Assembly (NCBI GenBank): GCA_038329965.1
Contig: JBBQNN010000067.1
Location: forward strand, 1-21,876
Reading direction: 5' to 3'
DNA from: QHCA01 sp003244095
Lineage (GTDB): Bacteria; Actinomycetota; Actinomycetes; Mycobacteriales; QHCA01
Length of the DNA: 21,876 bases
How positions within the stretch are numbered: position 1 is the first letter of the stretch; each line of letters opens with the position of its first letter. The notes below the pieces were generated by a model. That model was given only the letters and a program-made list of their open reading frames with translations. It ran no database searches and was not told the DNA's origin. A program made the position numbers and the translations under genes. Positions 1 through 9,300 of this stretch are shown in pieces.

Positions 1-2
1 GC

Positions 3-206
3 CGCGGCATGGGTCGGGCCCAGGTCGCCGTCGCGCACTCGATCCTGGTCGCGGCCTACTGGATGCTCGAACGCGACGAGCCCTACCGCGACCTCGGCCC
101 GGACTGGCACGTACGCCGCGACGCCGAGGCCCACACCCGCCGCCTGGTCGCCCAACTCGAACGCCTCGGCCACACAGTCACCCTGCAGAGCCCGCCAGCC
201 GCCTGA
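3..206 (+). CDS. IS110-family transposase, C-terminal fragment (cut by window edge)
   Basis: The reading frame is already open at the first bases and ends at TGA 204-206, so only the last 67 or so residues are visible. They read like the C-terminal end of IS110/IS116/IS902-type transposases: an AVAHSILVAAYWML helix, then YRDLG, then a basic tail ending RRLVAQLERLGHTVTL. The first visible ATG (position 9) lies inside this conserved stretch and is not a real start. The N-terminal DEDD catalytic domain would lie to the left of the window, so I cannot say whether the element is intact. It is convergent with glnD. The family call rests on recalled motif similarity. Confidence 0.72.
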   Translation, partial: RGMGRAQVAVAHSILVAAYWMLERDEPYRDLGPDWHVRRDAEAHTRRLVAQLERLGHTVTLQSPPAA

Positions 207-226
207 CCCAACCGACCACCAACGAA

Positions 227-245
227 CGTCGGGCTACGCCCGACG
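227..245. terminator. Hairpin between convergent transposase and glnD, possible bidirectional terminator
   Basis: CGTCGGGC at 227-234 pairs perfectly with GCCCGACG at 238-245 around a TAC loop. It lies 20 nt past the transposase stop and 51 nt past the glnD stop, which suits a terminator shared by convergent genes. There is no U-tract on either strand, as is common in actinobacteria. It could instead belong to the end of the insertion element. Confidence 0.45.
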
Positions 246-295
246 GCGCTGACGCGCGCGCTCCAATCACCTATTCACGGGTCTGTGCCTGAGCG

Positions 296-2575
296 CTACT
301 GTCCGGCGGCCACGATCACTTCCCGCTCGGCCTCGACCCGGTCGAGACCACCGCCGAGGTAGAAGGTGTCGACGACATCACCCCCGAGGGTGGCGACCCG
401 GGCGGAGCGCACATCTGCGCCGCAGTGTTCGAGGGCGGCGGTGACCCGGTGCAGCAGCCCCAGGCTGTCGGCGGCACGCAGTTCCAGGACGAGCGCATCG
501 GTCGCCGCGTCGTCGAACCACAGCACGCGCGGCGCGGGCACCGTGGCAACCGGCGGCGCCTCGGGGCGGTAGGCCTTCTCCCGCTCGGCCAACCGCTCCT
601 CCAGCGGCAGGTCGCCGGCCACCGCCCGGCGGACGTCGGCCCGGACCCGCAGGGGGTCGGCGGCCGAGCCGAACCGCGGGTGCACGTCGAACCGGATGTA
701 CGTCGTGCCCTCGACGGTGGTCGCCGACGCGGCGAGGACGTCGAGGCGGTGCAGGGTCAGCACCCCGGCGGCGCGGCTGAGCAGGCCGGGCACCCCGGCG
801 GCGCTCACCACCACGGTGGCCGGCCCGACCTCGACCACGGTCTCACCGCCCCGGGCCCGGGCGAACAGGTCGGGATCGACGGGCGTCGGCTCGGGCAGCG
901 GGTGGCCGCCGGCGAGCGCCCGGGCGCGTTCGACGAGGTCTTCGATCAGCCCGGCCTTCCACTCGCTCCACGCGGCCGGACCGGTGGCCGCGGCGTCGGC
1001 CTCGGTCAGGGCGTGCAGGAGGTCGAGCAGTTCGAACGATCCCCCGACCGCCTCGACCACGGCGTCGATGGTGGCGGGGTCCTCCAGGTCGCGGCGGGTG
1101 GCCGTGTCCGGCAGCAGCAGGTGATGGCGGACCATCGCCACCAGGATGTCGGAGTCAGCCGGGGTCAGGCCCAGTCGCGGACCGATCCGGGCCACCATGC
1201 ACTCGCCGTTGACGGTGTGGTCGCCCGGCGCCCCCTTGCCGATGTCGTGCAGGAGCGCACCGAGCAGCAGCAGGTCGGGCCGCCCGACCCGGCGGGTGAA
1301 GGCAGCAGCCTCCACCGCCGTCGCCACCAGGTGCCGGTCGACGGTGTAGGTGTGCACCGCGTTGCGCTGGGGTCGGGACCGCACGGCTTCCCATTCGGGC
1401 AGCATCCGGCCGAGCAGGTCGTGCTGGTCGAGCGCCTCCCACACGCCGACCAGCGCCGGTCCCGACCCGAGCAGGGTGACCAGGGTGTTGCGGGCCTCCT
1501 CAGACCACGGCTCGGGCATGGCCACCAGCTCGACCTGCAGCCGCTCCAGCGCGTAGGGACCGATGGGCACCTCGGCTCGCGCGGCGGCCGCGGCGACCCG
1601 CAGGGCAAGCACCGGATCGGTCGCCGGCGCGGCCTCGCGGGCCAGTAGCACCTCGCCGTCCTGCTCGACGACGCCGTCGGCCAGCGGGCGGCGCACGACA
1701 AGTGGCGTGCGCGAGGACCAGCCGCGCTTGCGGCTGTTCGACCACCGCTCGACCGCCCGCCAGGCGGTGTCGAGGGCGAAGGCGACCCGCCGGGCCGATG
1801 AGGCAACGGCATGGACCAGCACGTCGGCGTCGGCCAGGCCGAGCAGGGTCGCCACCCCGTCCTGCTCCTGCAGCAGCAGCCGCTCCTGCGACCGCCCGGC
1901 GACCAGGTGCAGGGCGTCGCGCGCGTCGAGCAGGTTGACATGGGCAGCCCGCACGTCGCGCCAATGCACGTCGACGACCTGTGCGGTCGCGATGGCCCGG
2001 AGGACGCCGACGTCGCGCAGGCCGCCGCGGCCCTCCTTGAGGTCCGGTTCGAGGAGGTGCGCGACCTCGCCGTTGGCGGCCCAGCGGCGCTGGCAGGACT
2101 CCCGCAGCTCGGCGAGGCGGGCCGCGGCCTTGCTGCGCCAGGCGGCCCTTGCCGACTTGAGCAACTCGCCGGTCAGGCGCGAGTCGCCCGCGATGTGCCG
2201 TGCGTCGAGGAGGCCGGCACCGGCCTTGAGGTCGCGGGCGCCGACCGTGAGCGCTTCGTGCATCGTACGTACGGAATGGTCCAACGACAGGCCGGTGTCC
2301 CATACGGGATACCAGATGGACTCGGCCAGCTCACCGATGAACTTCTGTCCACTGTGGAGGAGCACGAGGTCGACGTCACCATAGGGCGCCGGCTCGCTGC
2401 GACCGAGCCCGCCGACCGCCACAAGCGCCACTCCGGCCATCTCCGGCAGGTGTGGCGCCAGCCCCGAGAGCCAGGCGTCGTACCAGGCCGTCAGGGCCGC
2501 CCGCCGGCCCGTCCCGTCGAGATCGGGACGAGCCAGCAGGGCCGCTCGCTCAGAGCGCGTCGGAGCCGCGCTCAC
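296..2575 (-). CDS. glnD: [Protein-PII] nucleotidyltransferase / deadenylylating enzyme GlnD
   Basis: GlnD modifies and demodifies the PII protein according to glutamine level; in actinobacteria such as Streptomyces and Corynebacterium the modification is adenylylation. The 759-residue product shows the nucleotidyltransferase signature GGLGRSE (about 55-61) followed by DVD (67-69). It then has an HD phosphohydrolase domain with HDIGKG near residue 443, and two C-terminal ACT domains (about 575-650 and 690-750) that would sense glutamine. The chosen start is GTG at 2575, which overlaps the end of glnB by 26 nt. The open frame continues upstream to 2737, but that part is only an out-of-frame reading of glnB. 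No strong ribosome binding site precedes the GTG, so translation is probably coupled to glnB. It is the last gene of amtB-glnB-glnD. Confidence 0.93.
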   Translation of the reverse strand: MSAAPTRSERAALLARPDLDGTGRRAALTAWYDAWLSGLAPHLPEMAGVALVAVGGLGRSEPAPYGDVDLVLLHSGQKFIGELAESIWYPVWDTGLSLDHSVRTMHEALTVGARDLKAGAGLLDARHIAGDSRLTGELLKSARAAWRSKAAARLAELRESCQRRWAANGEVAHLLEPDLKEGRGGLRDVGVLRAIATAQVVDVHWRDVRAAHVNLLDARDALHLVAGRSQERLLLQEQDGVATLLGLADADVLVHAVASSARRVAFALDTAWRAVERWSNSRKRGWSSRTPLVVRRPLADGVVEQDGEVLLAREAAPATDPVLALRVAAAAARAEVPIGPYALERLQVELVAMPEPWSEEARNTLVTLLGSGPALVGVWEALDQHDLLGRMLPEWEAVRSRPQRNAVHTYTVDRHLVATAVEAAAFTRRVGRPDLLLLGALLHDIGKGAPGDHTVNGECMVARIGPRLGLTPADSDILVAMVRHHLLLPDTATRRDLEDPATIDAVVEAVGGSFELLDLLHALTEADAAATGPAAWSEWKAGLIEDLVERARALAGGHPLPEPTPVDPDLFARARGGETVVEVGPATVVVSAAGVPGLLSRAAGVLTLHRLDVLAASATTVEGTTYIRFDVHPRFGSAADPLRVRADVRRAVAGDLPLEERLAEREKAYRPEAPPVATVPAPRVLWFDDAATDALVLELRAADSLGLLHRVTAALEHCGADVRSARVATLGGDVVDTFYLGGGLDRVEAEREVIVAAGQ

Positions 2576-2888
2576 CGGTGCGCACGCGGACCACTTCGTC
2601 GACGTCGGTGACCCACACCTTCCCATCGCCGATCTTGCCCGTCCGAGCCGCCTCGACGATGACGTCGACCACTTTGCGGGCCTCGCTGTCGTCGGCGAGC
2701 ACCTCGATCTTGACCTTGGGCACGAAGTCCACCGCATACTCCGCGCCGCGGTAGACCTCCGTGTGGCCCTTCTGCCGCCCGAAGCCCTGGACCTCGCTGA
2801 CGGTCAGGCCCGCGATGCCCAGGGGCTCCAGGGCAGCCTTGACGTCCTCGAGTTTGAACGGCTTGACGATTGCGGTCACGAGTTTCAC
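2550..2888 (-). CDS. glnK: PII signal transduction protein (GlnB/GlnK)
   Basis: This is a 112-residue trimeric PII protein that reads ATP/ADP and 2-oxoglutarate and controls AmtB and other nitrogen targets. The sequence begins MKLVTAIVKPFKLEDVK and carries the T-loop with QGFGRQKGH (34-42) and Y51, the residue modified by GlnD. The second signature (KIGDGKVWV) follows near residues 85-93. The start is GTG 2888, sharing the four bases GTGA with the amtB stop, so the two genes are translationally coupled. The position next to amtB favours the GlnK name over GlnB; sequence alone does not separate them. Confidence 0.95.
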   Translation of the reverse strand: MKLVTAIVKPFKLEDVKAALEPLGIAGLTVSEVQGFGRQKGHTEVYRGAEYAVDFVPKVKIEVLADDSEARKVVDVIVEAARTGKIGDGKVWVTDVDEVVRVRTGERGSDAL

Positions 2889-4201
2889 TTGGCCACCGTC
2901 CCCGTCGTCTGCTCCGCCGGCCGGTCAGCCGGCGCGTAGGTGCCACCGGCGCCGACGAAGCCGATCTCGTAGGCGGTCTCGGCATGCATGGTCGTGTCGA
3001 GGCCGGCCAACTCGTCGTCCTCGCTGACCCGCAGGCCCATCACGAGTTTGACCACCAGTGCTATCAGCATGGTCGCCGTGAAGCTGTAGGCGATGACCGC
3101 CACGGAGACCAGCGCCTGTTTGCCGAGCAGCGTGAAGCCGCCTCCGTAGAACACGCCGTCGGCACCGGCGGAGTTGACCAGCGTGGTCGCGAACAGCCCC
3201 ACCGACAGGGTGCCGACCAGGCCGCCCACCAGGTGCACCCCGACGACGTCGAGTGCGTCGTCGAAGCCCAGGCGGAACTTCAGGCGGCAGGCGAAGGCAC
3301 AGATCATGCCGGCCAACAGGCCCACCGCGATGGAGCCCAGCGGCGAGACGTAACCGGCGCACGGGGTGATCGCCACCAGGCCGGCGACAGCACCGGATGC
3401 GGCGCCGAGCGTCGTTGCCTTGCCGTTGACGATCCGCTCGTAGATGACCCAGCCGAGCATCGCCGCGGCGGTCGCGGTGTTGGTGTTGAGGAAGGCGTAC
3501 CCCGCAAGCTGGTTGGCTCCGAGAGCCGAGCCGGCGTTGAAGCCGAACCAGCCGAACCACAGCAGCGCCGCCCCGAGCAGCGTGAACGGCAGGTTGTGCG
3601 GTCGCATCTGCATCTGCGGCCAGCCGACCCGCTTGCCGAGCACGATCGCCAGGGCGAGGCCGGCGGCACCGGCGTTCATGTGCACGACCGATCCACCGGC
3701 GAAGTCCAGCGCGCCCAGCTTGAACGCCCAGCCGTTGGGCGAGAACACCCAGTGGGCGACCGGCCCGTACACCACCAGGGACCACACCACGACGATCGTG
3801 CAGAACGACCCGAACTTCATCCGGTCGGCGATCGAGCCGGTGAACAACGCAGGCGTGATCACGGCGAACATCAGCTGGAAGCAGACGAAGACCACCGGTG
3901 GGATCGTCTGCGCGAGCCCGCCCGAATAGCCGGAGACGGCGCTCCCGAGGTGCTGTAGCCCGGCATCGTGGAACGTGCCGAACAGGCCGCGGAACCCGTC
4001 CGGGCCGAAGGCGATGCTGTAGCTGCCGAGCACCCAGACGACGCTCACCAGGCCGATAGTGATGAAGTTCTGCATGAGCATGCCGAGGGCGTTCTTACCG
4101 CGGACCATCCCGGCGTAGAAAAACGCCAGCCCCGGGGTCATGATCAGCACTAGCGCCGAGCTGGCGAGCACCCAGGCGGTGTTCCCAGTATCGAACTTCA
4201 C
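2885..4201 (-). CDS. amtB: Ammonium transporter AmtB
   Basis: This is an Amt/Rh-family ammonium channel in the inner membrane, 438 residues with about 11 hydrophobic spans. The first reads AWVLASSALVLIMTPGLAFF. The family signature around DFAGGSVVHMNAG holds the first pore histidine, and VGVHLVGG holds the second. The start GTG 4201 was chosen because GAAAGGAG (4207-4214) sits 5 nt before it. A GTG further upstream at 4225 would put that Shine-Dalgarno inside the coding region. A double GlnR-like box lies just upstream, so nitrogen control of the amtB-glnK-glnD operon is likely. The charged C-terminal tail after the last span is where GlnK usually interacts. Confidence 0.94.
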   Translation of the reverse strand: MKFDTGNTAWVLASSALVLIMTPGLAFFYAGMVRGKNALGMLMQNFITIGLVSVVWVLGSYSIAFGPDGFRGLFGTFHDAGLQHLGSAVSGYSGGLAQTIPPVVFVCFQLMFAVITPALFTGSIADRMKFGSFCTIVVVWSLVVYGPVAHWVFSPNGWAFKLGALDFAGGSVVHMNAGAAGLALAIVLGKRVGWPQMQMRPHNLPFTLLGAALLWFGWFGFNAGSALGANQLAGYAFLNTNTATAAAMLGWVIYERIVNGKATTLGAASGAVAGLVAITPCAGYVSPLGSIAVGLLAGMICAFACRLKFRLGFDDALDVVGVHLVGGLVGTLSVGLFATTLVNSAGADGVFYGGGFTLLGKQALVSVAVIAYSFTATMLIALVVKLVMGLRVSEDDELAGLDTTMHAETAYEIGFVGAGGTYAPADRPAEQTTGTVAK

Positions 4202-4206
4202 GGGTT

Positions 4207-4214
4207 CTCCTTTC
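4207..4214 (-). promoter_or_regulatory. Ribosome binding site deciding the amtB start
   Basis: GAAAGGAG on the minus strand is a strong Shine-Dalgarno, with GGAG ending 5 nt before GTG 4201. It is one of the clearest in the window and argues against the upstream in-frame GTG at 4225. Confidence 0.75.
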
Positions 4215-4239
4215 GTCGCAGTCACCGTGGCGGAGCGCT

Positions 4240-4277
4240 GTTTCCACGCCGGATCCCAGTTGTTTCGGCGAGGTGAA
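4240..4277 (-). promoter_or_regulatory. GlnR-like double operator upstream of amtB-glnK-glnD
   Basis: Read on the minus strand, the block is TTCAC-n6-GAAAC-n6-GATCC-n6-GAAAC. The Streptomyces GlnR consensus as I know it is gTnAc-n6-GaAAc, repeated with n6 between units. All three 6-nt spacers are exact, and both GAAAC half-sites match fully. The first a-site (TTCAC) fits well; the second (GATCC) is poor. It sits in the 81-nt gap between the ftsY stop and the amtB start, ahead of the operon this regulator class normally controls. I could not identify a convincing -10 between the box and the start codon. Confidence 0.6.
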
Positions 4278-4282
4278 CATCC

Positions 4283-5503
4283 TCACACCTGCGGATGGGG
4301 CTCCCCGAGTAGTGCATCGACGAAAGCCACGGGCTCGAAGGGCGCAAGATCGTCGGGTCCTTCGCCGAGCCCGATCAGCTTCACAGGGATGCCGAGCTGG
4401 CGTTGCACGGCGATCACGATGCCACCCTTGGCCGTGCCGTCAAGCTTGGTCAGCACGACACCGGTGACGTCGACGGCCTCGGTGAACACCCGGGCCTGCA
4501 CGAGTCCGTTCTGGCCGGTCGTCGCGTCGAGCACGAGCAGCGTCTCGTCGATCGGGCCGTGCTTCTCCACGACCCGTTTGACCTTGGCCAGCTCGTCCAT
4601 CAGCCCGGTCTTGGTATGCAGCCGTCCTGCTGTATCGATGAGCACGGTATCGATGCCTTCAGCGATACCGAGCCGGACGGCTTCAAACGCAACTGACGCC
4701 GGGTCACCGCCTTCCGGCCCGCGTACGGTCTGCGCCCCGACCCGGGAACCCCAGGTCTCCAGCTGCTCGGTCGCCGCCGCGCGGAAGGTGTCGGCCGCGC
4801 CCAGCAGGACCGACCGACCGTCGGCGACCAGCACGCGGGCCAGCTTGCCCACCGTCGTCGTCTTGCCCGTGCCGTTGACGCCGACGACGAGTACGACGGC
4901 CGGCCGGTCACCATGGCCTGCCGTGTGCAGGGACCGGTCGGCGCTGTCCAGCGCCCTGACCAGCTCCTCGGCCAGCAGCGCCCGCAGCTCTCCGGGGTTG
5001 CGGCTGCCCAGCACGCGGGTGCGCTCGCGCAGCCGGCCGACGATCTCCGCGGTAGGCCCGACACCGACGTCGGCACCGAGCAACGCCTCCTCGATCTCCT
5101 CCCAGGAGGCTTCGTCGAGATGGTCGCGGGAGAGTACGGCCAGCAGTCCCCGGCCCAGGGTGGTCTGCGACCTGGCCAGCCGGTCGCGCAGGCGGACCAG
5201 GCGGCCGGCGGCCGGGGCCGGCACGTCCAGCGCGGGTACGGCCACCGCGGGCGGCTCGGCGACCTGGGGTGTCGCCGCCTGCGGGGCGGTGGCCGTCGGG
5301 GCGGTGGCAGTCGGGGCGGTGGTAGTCGGGGCAGGCGGCGGGGCGGGCGGCGTAGGCGGCAGTCCGCGGCGCCGGACCCGGACGAGCAGCCCCACGACGA
5401 CGAGCAACCCGAGCACGGCGATAGCGACGCCGGCAACCACGTACCCCATGAAGGAATCCAACCACCCGAGGCGCAGCACCGTCGGCAGGGTGATCGCCGT
5501 CAC
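4283..5503 (-). CDS. ftsY: Signal recognition particle receptor FtsY
   Basis: FtsY is an SRP-type GTPase that docks ribosome-SRP complexes at the membrane. The N-terminus has one membrane span (VVAGVAIAVLGLLVVVGLLV) followed by arginines and a Pro/Ala/Thr-rich linker. The helical N domain and the G domain follow. G-domain motifs are GVNGTGKTTT (about 206-215), ADTFRAAATEQL, DTAGRLHTK and TKLDGTAKGG. Length is 406 residues from GTG 5503, which overlaps the hydrolase stop by 4 nt. ATG 5449, just before the membrane span, is an alternative that better resembles known actinobacterial N-termini (388 residues); neither has a good Shine-Dalgarno. The linker contains a 15-bp tandem repeat. Confidence 0.92.
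   Translation of the reverse strand: MTAITLPTVLRLGWLDSFMGYVVAGVAIAVLGLLVVVGLLVRVRRRGLPPTPPAPPPAPTTTAPTATAPTATAPQAATPQVAEPPAVAVPALDVPAPAAGRLVRLRDRLARSQTTLGRGLLAVLSRDHLDEASWEEIEEALLGADVGVGPTAEIVGRLRERTRVLGSRNPGELRALLAEELVRALDSADRSLHTAGHGDRPAVVLVVGVNGTGKTTTVGKLARVLVADGRSVLLGAADTFRAAATEQLETWGSRVGAQTVRGPEGGDPASVAFEAVRLGIAEGIDTVLIDTAGRLHTKTGLMDELAKVKRVVEKHGPIDETLLVLDATTGQNGLVQARVFTEAVDVTGVVLTKLDGTAKGGIVIAVQRQLGIPVKLIGLGEGPDDLAPFEPVAFVDALLGEPHPQV
5286..5330 (-). repeat. Three tandem 15-bp units inside ftsY linker
   Basis: Three adjacent 15-bp units at 5286-5300, 5301-5315 and 5316-5330 differ only at one or two bases: plus-strand forms gcggtggccgtcggg, gcggtggcagtcggg and gcggtggtagtcggg. They keep frame and encode PTTTA/PTATA repeats in the disordered linker between membrane anchor and GTPase core. 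Copy number may vary between strains. Confidence 0.85.
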
Positions 5504-6306
5504 GCCTGCCGGAGGCGACCGGCCGGCTGCTGTGACAACGGATGCCGGGCGAGGAAGTCGACCACGACGCCGGTGGCATCCGGGTGGTCGACGTAGTAGC
5601 CGTGCCGGGCGCCGTTCAGCAGGTGTACCTCGGCGTGCGCGATGCGCTGTGCCAGCAGTTCGGCGTTGCCCGGCGGATTGAGCTGGTCGGCGCTGCCATG
5701 CAGCAACAGCGTCGGGGCGGTGATCCGCGGCAGCAGATCCCAGGTGTCGTGGCCCTGGCTGGCCAGATAGTGCAACCGCAACTGTGCCGGGTCGGCTGGC
5801 AGTGTCAGGATCGAGTCCAAAGCCTCGGGGTGCTCAGTGGCCCACCGTGGTGTGACCAGCAGGTCGACGAGCCCGTCGCGGTCCCGACTGCGCAGGACGG
5901 CGTCGGCGGCAGCGGTACGGCTGATGCCGTGCCGGTCGCCGGGGGTTGTTGCGCCCAGGATCAGCGCGCCCAGCCGCGGCGCGTGCTCGATGCCCAGCCA
6001 CTGGCAGACCCGCCCACCCATGGAGTGCCCATAGGCGTGCGCACGATCGACGCCGACCGCGTCCAGGACGGCGACCGCATCGCGGGCAAAACCACGGGTG
6101 CTGTAGGGCTGGCCGGTGGGAGCGTCACTGGCGCCGGTGCCGCGGTGGTCGAACACGATCACCTGGTGGTGAGCTGCAAAGGCGTCGAGCACCGGTGCCC
6201 AGCCGGTGTGGCTGAGCGCCTGTCCGGCTACGAGCAGGAGTGGCTCGCCCACTCCGGCCGTCTCGTAATGCAGCCGGATGCCATCGTCCGCTCTCGCCCA
6301 TGCCAT
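5500..6306 (-). CDS. Alpha/beta-hydrolase fold protein
   Basis: This is a 268-residue cytoplasmic serine hydrolase of the alpha/beta fold; no signal peptide is visible. The oxyanion region is near LLLVAGQALSHTGW. A FDHRGTGAS strand-turn is typical of the esterase/enol-lactonase branch. The nucleophile elbow is GHSMGG with Ser95. The acid is probably the Asp in HGSADQ (about 205) and the His is in GARHGYY (about 234). The substrate cannot be told from sequence. The start is ATG 6306; a GTG at 6324 adds six residues and also lacks a Shine-Dalgarno. It lies 47 nt after smc, and its stop overlaps the ftsY GTG by 4 nt, so it is co-expressed with ftsY. Confidence 0.85.
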   Translation of the reverse strand: MAWARADDGIRLHYETAGVGEPLLLVAGQALSHTGWAPVLDAFAAHHQVIVFDHRGTGASDAPTGQPYSTRGFARDAVAVLDAVGVDRAHAYGHSMGGRVCQWLGIEHAPRLGALILGATTPGDRHGISRTAAADAVLRSRDRDGLVDLLVTPRWATEHPEALDSILTLPADPAQLRLHYLASQGHDTWDLLPRITAPTLLLHGSADQLNPPGNAELLAQRIAHAEVHLLNGARHGYYVDHPDATGVVVDFLARHPLSQQPAGRLRQA

Positions 6307-6353
6307 GACGGCAACGCTAACCACGTCGTACGACAGAAAGGCGGTCCTGGGTG

Positions 6354-9300
6354 TCAGGCGGTTTCGAGCTCGCGCAGGCGCTGGCTGATCAGCGTCGTGA
6401 TGCCGTCACCGCGCATGGTCGCGCCGTAGAGCGCATCGGCCACCTCCATGGTGCGCTTCTGGTGCGTGACCACGATGAGCTGGCTGGCCTGCTTGAGCTC
6501 GTCGATCAGCCCGATCAGGCGGCCGAGGTTGACGTCGTCGAGGGCGGCCTCGACCTCGTCGAGCACGTAGAAGGGGCTCGGCCGGGCCCGGAAGATCGCG
6601 ACCAGGAGCGCGATGGCGGTCAGCGACCGCTCGCCGCCGGAGAGCAGGGACAGGCGCTTGATCTTCTTGCCCGGCGGCCGGGCCTCGACCTCCACCCCGG
6701 TCACCATCAGGTCGTCGGGGTCGGTCAGGAGGAGGCGGCCCTCACCACCGGGGAACAGCGTGCCGAACACGATCTCGAACTCCCGGGCGGTGTCGGCGAA
6801 GGCAGCGGCGAACACGTCGTGGATGCGGTCGTCGACCTCCCTGACCACGGTGAGCAGGTCGCGCCTGGTGTCGCGCAGGTCCTCCAGCTGGGTGGACAGG
6901 AAGGCGTGCCGCTCCTCCAGCGCGCTGAACTCCTCCAGAGCGAGCGGGTTGACCCGACCGAGCAGGGCCAGGTCGCGCTCGGCCCGCGCGGCCCGCTTCT
7001 CCTGAGTGGCCCGGTCATACGGTGCCGGCTCCGGTGCAGGCTCCCCCTCGACCGCCGGCCCGGGCACCGTGGCGTGCGGGCCGTACTCCGCGATCAGGGT
7101 GTCGACGCCGACGCCATGGTCCTCGGCGGCGCGGGACTCCAATGCCTCGATCCGCATGCGTTGCTCTGCCCGGGCGACCTCGTCGCGGTGGACGACGTCG
7201 GTCAGCCGCTCGAGCTCGGCGGCGAGCTCGCGGGCGTTGTGCCGGACGGCCAGCAGCTCGCCCTCGCGTACCACCCGAGCCTGCTGGGCCGCGTCGCGCT
7301 CCGCCGCGGCCTGCTCCAACGACAGCGACAGCCGGGCCAGTGCCGCCTGGGCGCCGCGCATGACGGCAGCCGAGACGACCGCCCCCCGGGCCCGGCTGAG
7401 CCGGGTCCGATCCGCGCGTTCGCGGGCGGCGCGCTCGTCGCTGGCGGCCCGGCGCAGCGTCTCGGTCCGTCCGGCGAGCGCGCGGACGCGTTCCTCGGCG
7501 GTACGGACGGCCAGCCGAACCTCCATCTCGCCCTGCCGGGCCGTGGCGACCTCGCCGGCCAGCACGTCCCTCTCGTCGGCCGAGGGCTCGCCGTCGGCGG
7601 GCGCCGACTCGGCCGCGTGCAGGCGTTCCTCGAGGTCGGCCAGGCCGGCCAGGTCACGGTCGCGGGCCTGCTCGGCGGCCCGGCGGGCCTGCTCGACGCG
7701 TTCGGCCTCGCCGACCGCCGCCCGGACGGAACTGCCCAGGTGACCGAGCCGCTCGGCCACCGCCGCATGCTCGGCGTCGGACTGGTGCAGCGCTTCGAGC
7801 TCGCGGTGTACGGCCACTTCGCGCTCGGCGACCTCCGCGCGAGCGGCGCCGAGTGTCGCGGTATTGGCCTGCTGGCGGCGCAGCGCGGCGTCGAGCTCGG
7901 CCTGCGCCTCGTCGACGGCTGCCTGCACCTCCAGCGTGCTGGGCGCGCTGGCGGAGCCGCCGACCGCCCAGTCCGCCCCGATCAGGTCGCCCTCCGGCGT
8001 CACGGCGCGCACCGACGGATAGGCCTCCACCAGGCTGCGGGCAGCCGGCAGGTCGGCGACCAGAGCCACCCCGCCGAGCGCACGATGCAACGCGGGGCGC
8101 AGGGCTGCCGGTGCGTCGACCACGTCGATCGCCCAGAGCGCGGCAGGCGGCAGGGCCGGCAGCTGCTCGACCGGCGAGGCAGGCGCGGCGGCCGTGCCAC
8201 CGGCCACCATCAGGCCGGCCCGGCCGCCGTCGGACTCCTTGAGCAGGGTCAGCGCGGCGGCCGCGTCGGCCGGTGAGGAGACCGCGATGGCGTCGGCGAG
8301 CGTGCCGAGCGCTGCCGCCAGGGCCGCCTCGTGGCCGGGGCGGACGACGAGCAGCGCCGCGACGGACCCGAGCAGGCCGGGCAGCCGCCCGGCGGCGGCG
8401 AGCAGGACGCCGGTGCCGTCCTTGCGGCTGAGCCCGAGCACCAGGGCGTCGCGACGGGCCGTCCAGGAGGATCGCTGCCGGTCGGCCTCCTGCTCGGCCT
8501 CGACGAGCTCGCGCACCCGGGCCTGGGCGGCCTGCAGGGCGGCGACGGCGGCCTCGTGGCGTTCGTCCAGGCCGAGCTCGGAGTCGTCGAGGGCACCGAC
8601 CTCGCTCTGCAGCCGGTCGAAGTCGGCCTGGGCACTGTGAGCCCGCGCCCGTGCATCGGCGAGCGTGGCCGACAATCGGGCGATCTCGTCGGCGCCGGCC
8701 TCGGCGCGGGTACCCAGGGCGTTGACCTGCCCGGCCAGCCGGACCAGGCCCTCCCGGTGGTCGGCCGCCGCACGGGTCGCAGCGACCAGGGCACGCTCGG
8801 CCGCGGCCAGCCGGCCCTCCAGCGCCTGCCGGTGCTGCACGGCGTCGAGCAGGCGCCGCTGGTCGAGGTCGAGCGACCCGTGCAGGTCACGCTCCTGCGC
8901 CTGCGTCTCCTCGGCCTCCCGGTCGAGCAGGTCCGGGTCGCGGCCGGGTCGCGGGTCCTCCTGGACCTCGGTGAGGAACCTGGCCCGCTCGGCGGCCAGC
9001 CGGCCGGTGCCCCGGATGCGTTCCTCCAGTGCCGACAGCCGGTACCACGTCTCCTGGGCCCGGGCCAGGGCGGTCGCCCCCGCGGTCAGGGCCTGCTCCA
9101 GTGCGGCCTCGGAGTCCTGCGCGGCGGCCAGCTCGCGCTCGACGGTGCCCCTGCGCTCGCGGACCGCCGTCTCGTCGGCCACCTCGCGGTCCAGCGCGAA
9201 CCGCAACTGCACCAGGTCGTCGGCGAGCAGCCTGAGCCGGGCGTCACGCAGGTCGGCCTGCACGGTGGCCGCCCGGCGGGCCACCTCGGCCTGCCTGCCC

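Noticed and set aside
425..1648. 407-codon plus-strand frame opposite glnD
   Set aside because: Low-complexity Gly/Arg/Gln protein without family match, fully within glnD.
2576..2737. N-terminal extension of glnD over glnB
   Set aside because: The extra residues are an out-of-frame reading of glnB with Ser/Arg-rich composition; family members start close to the GTG at 2575.
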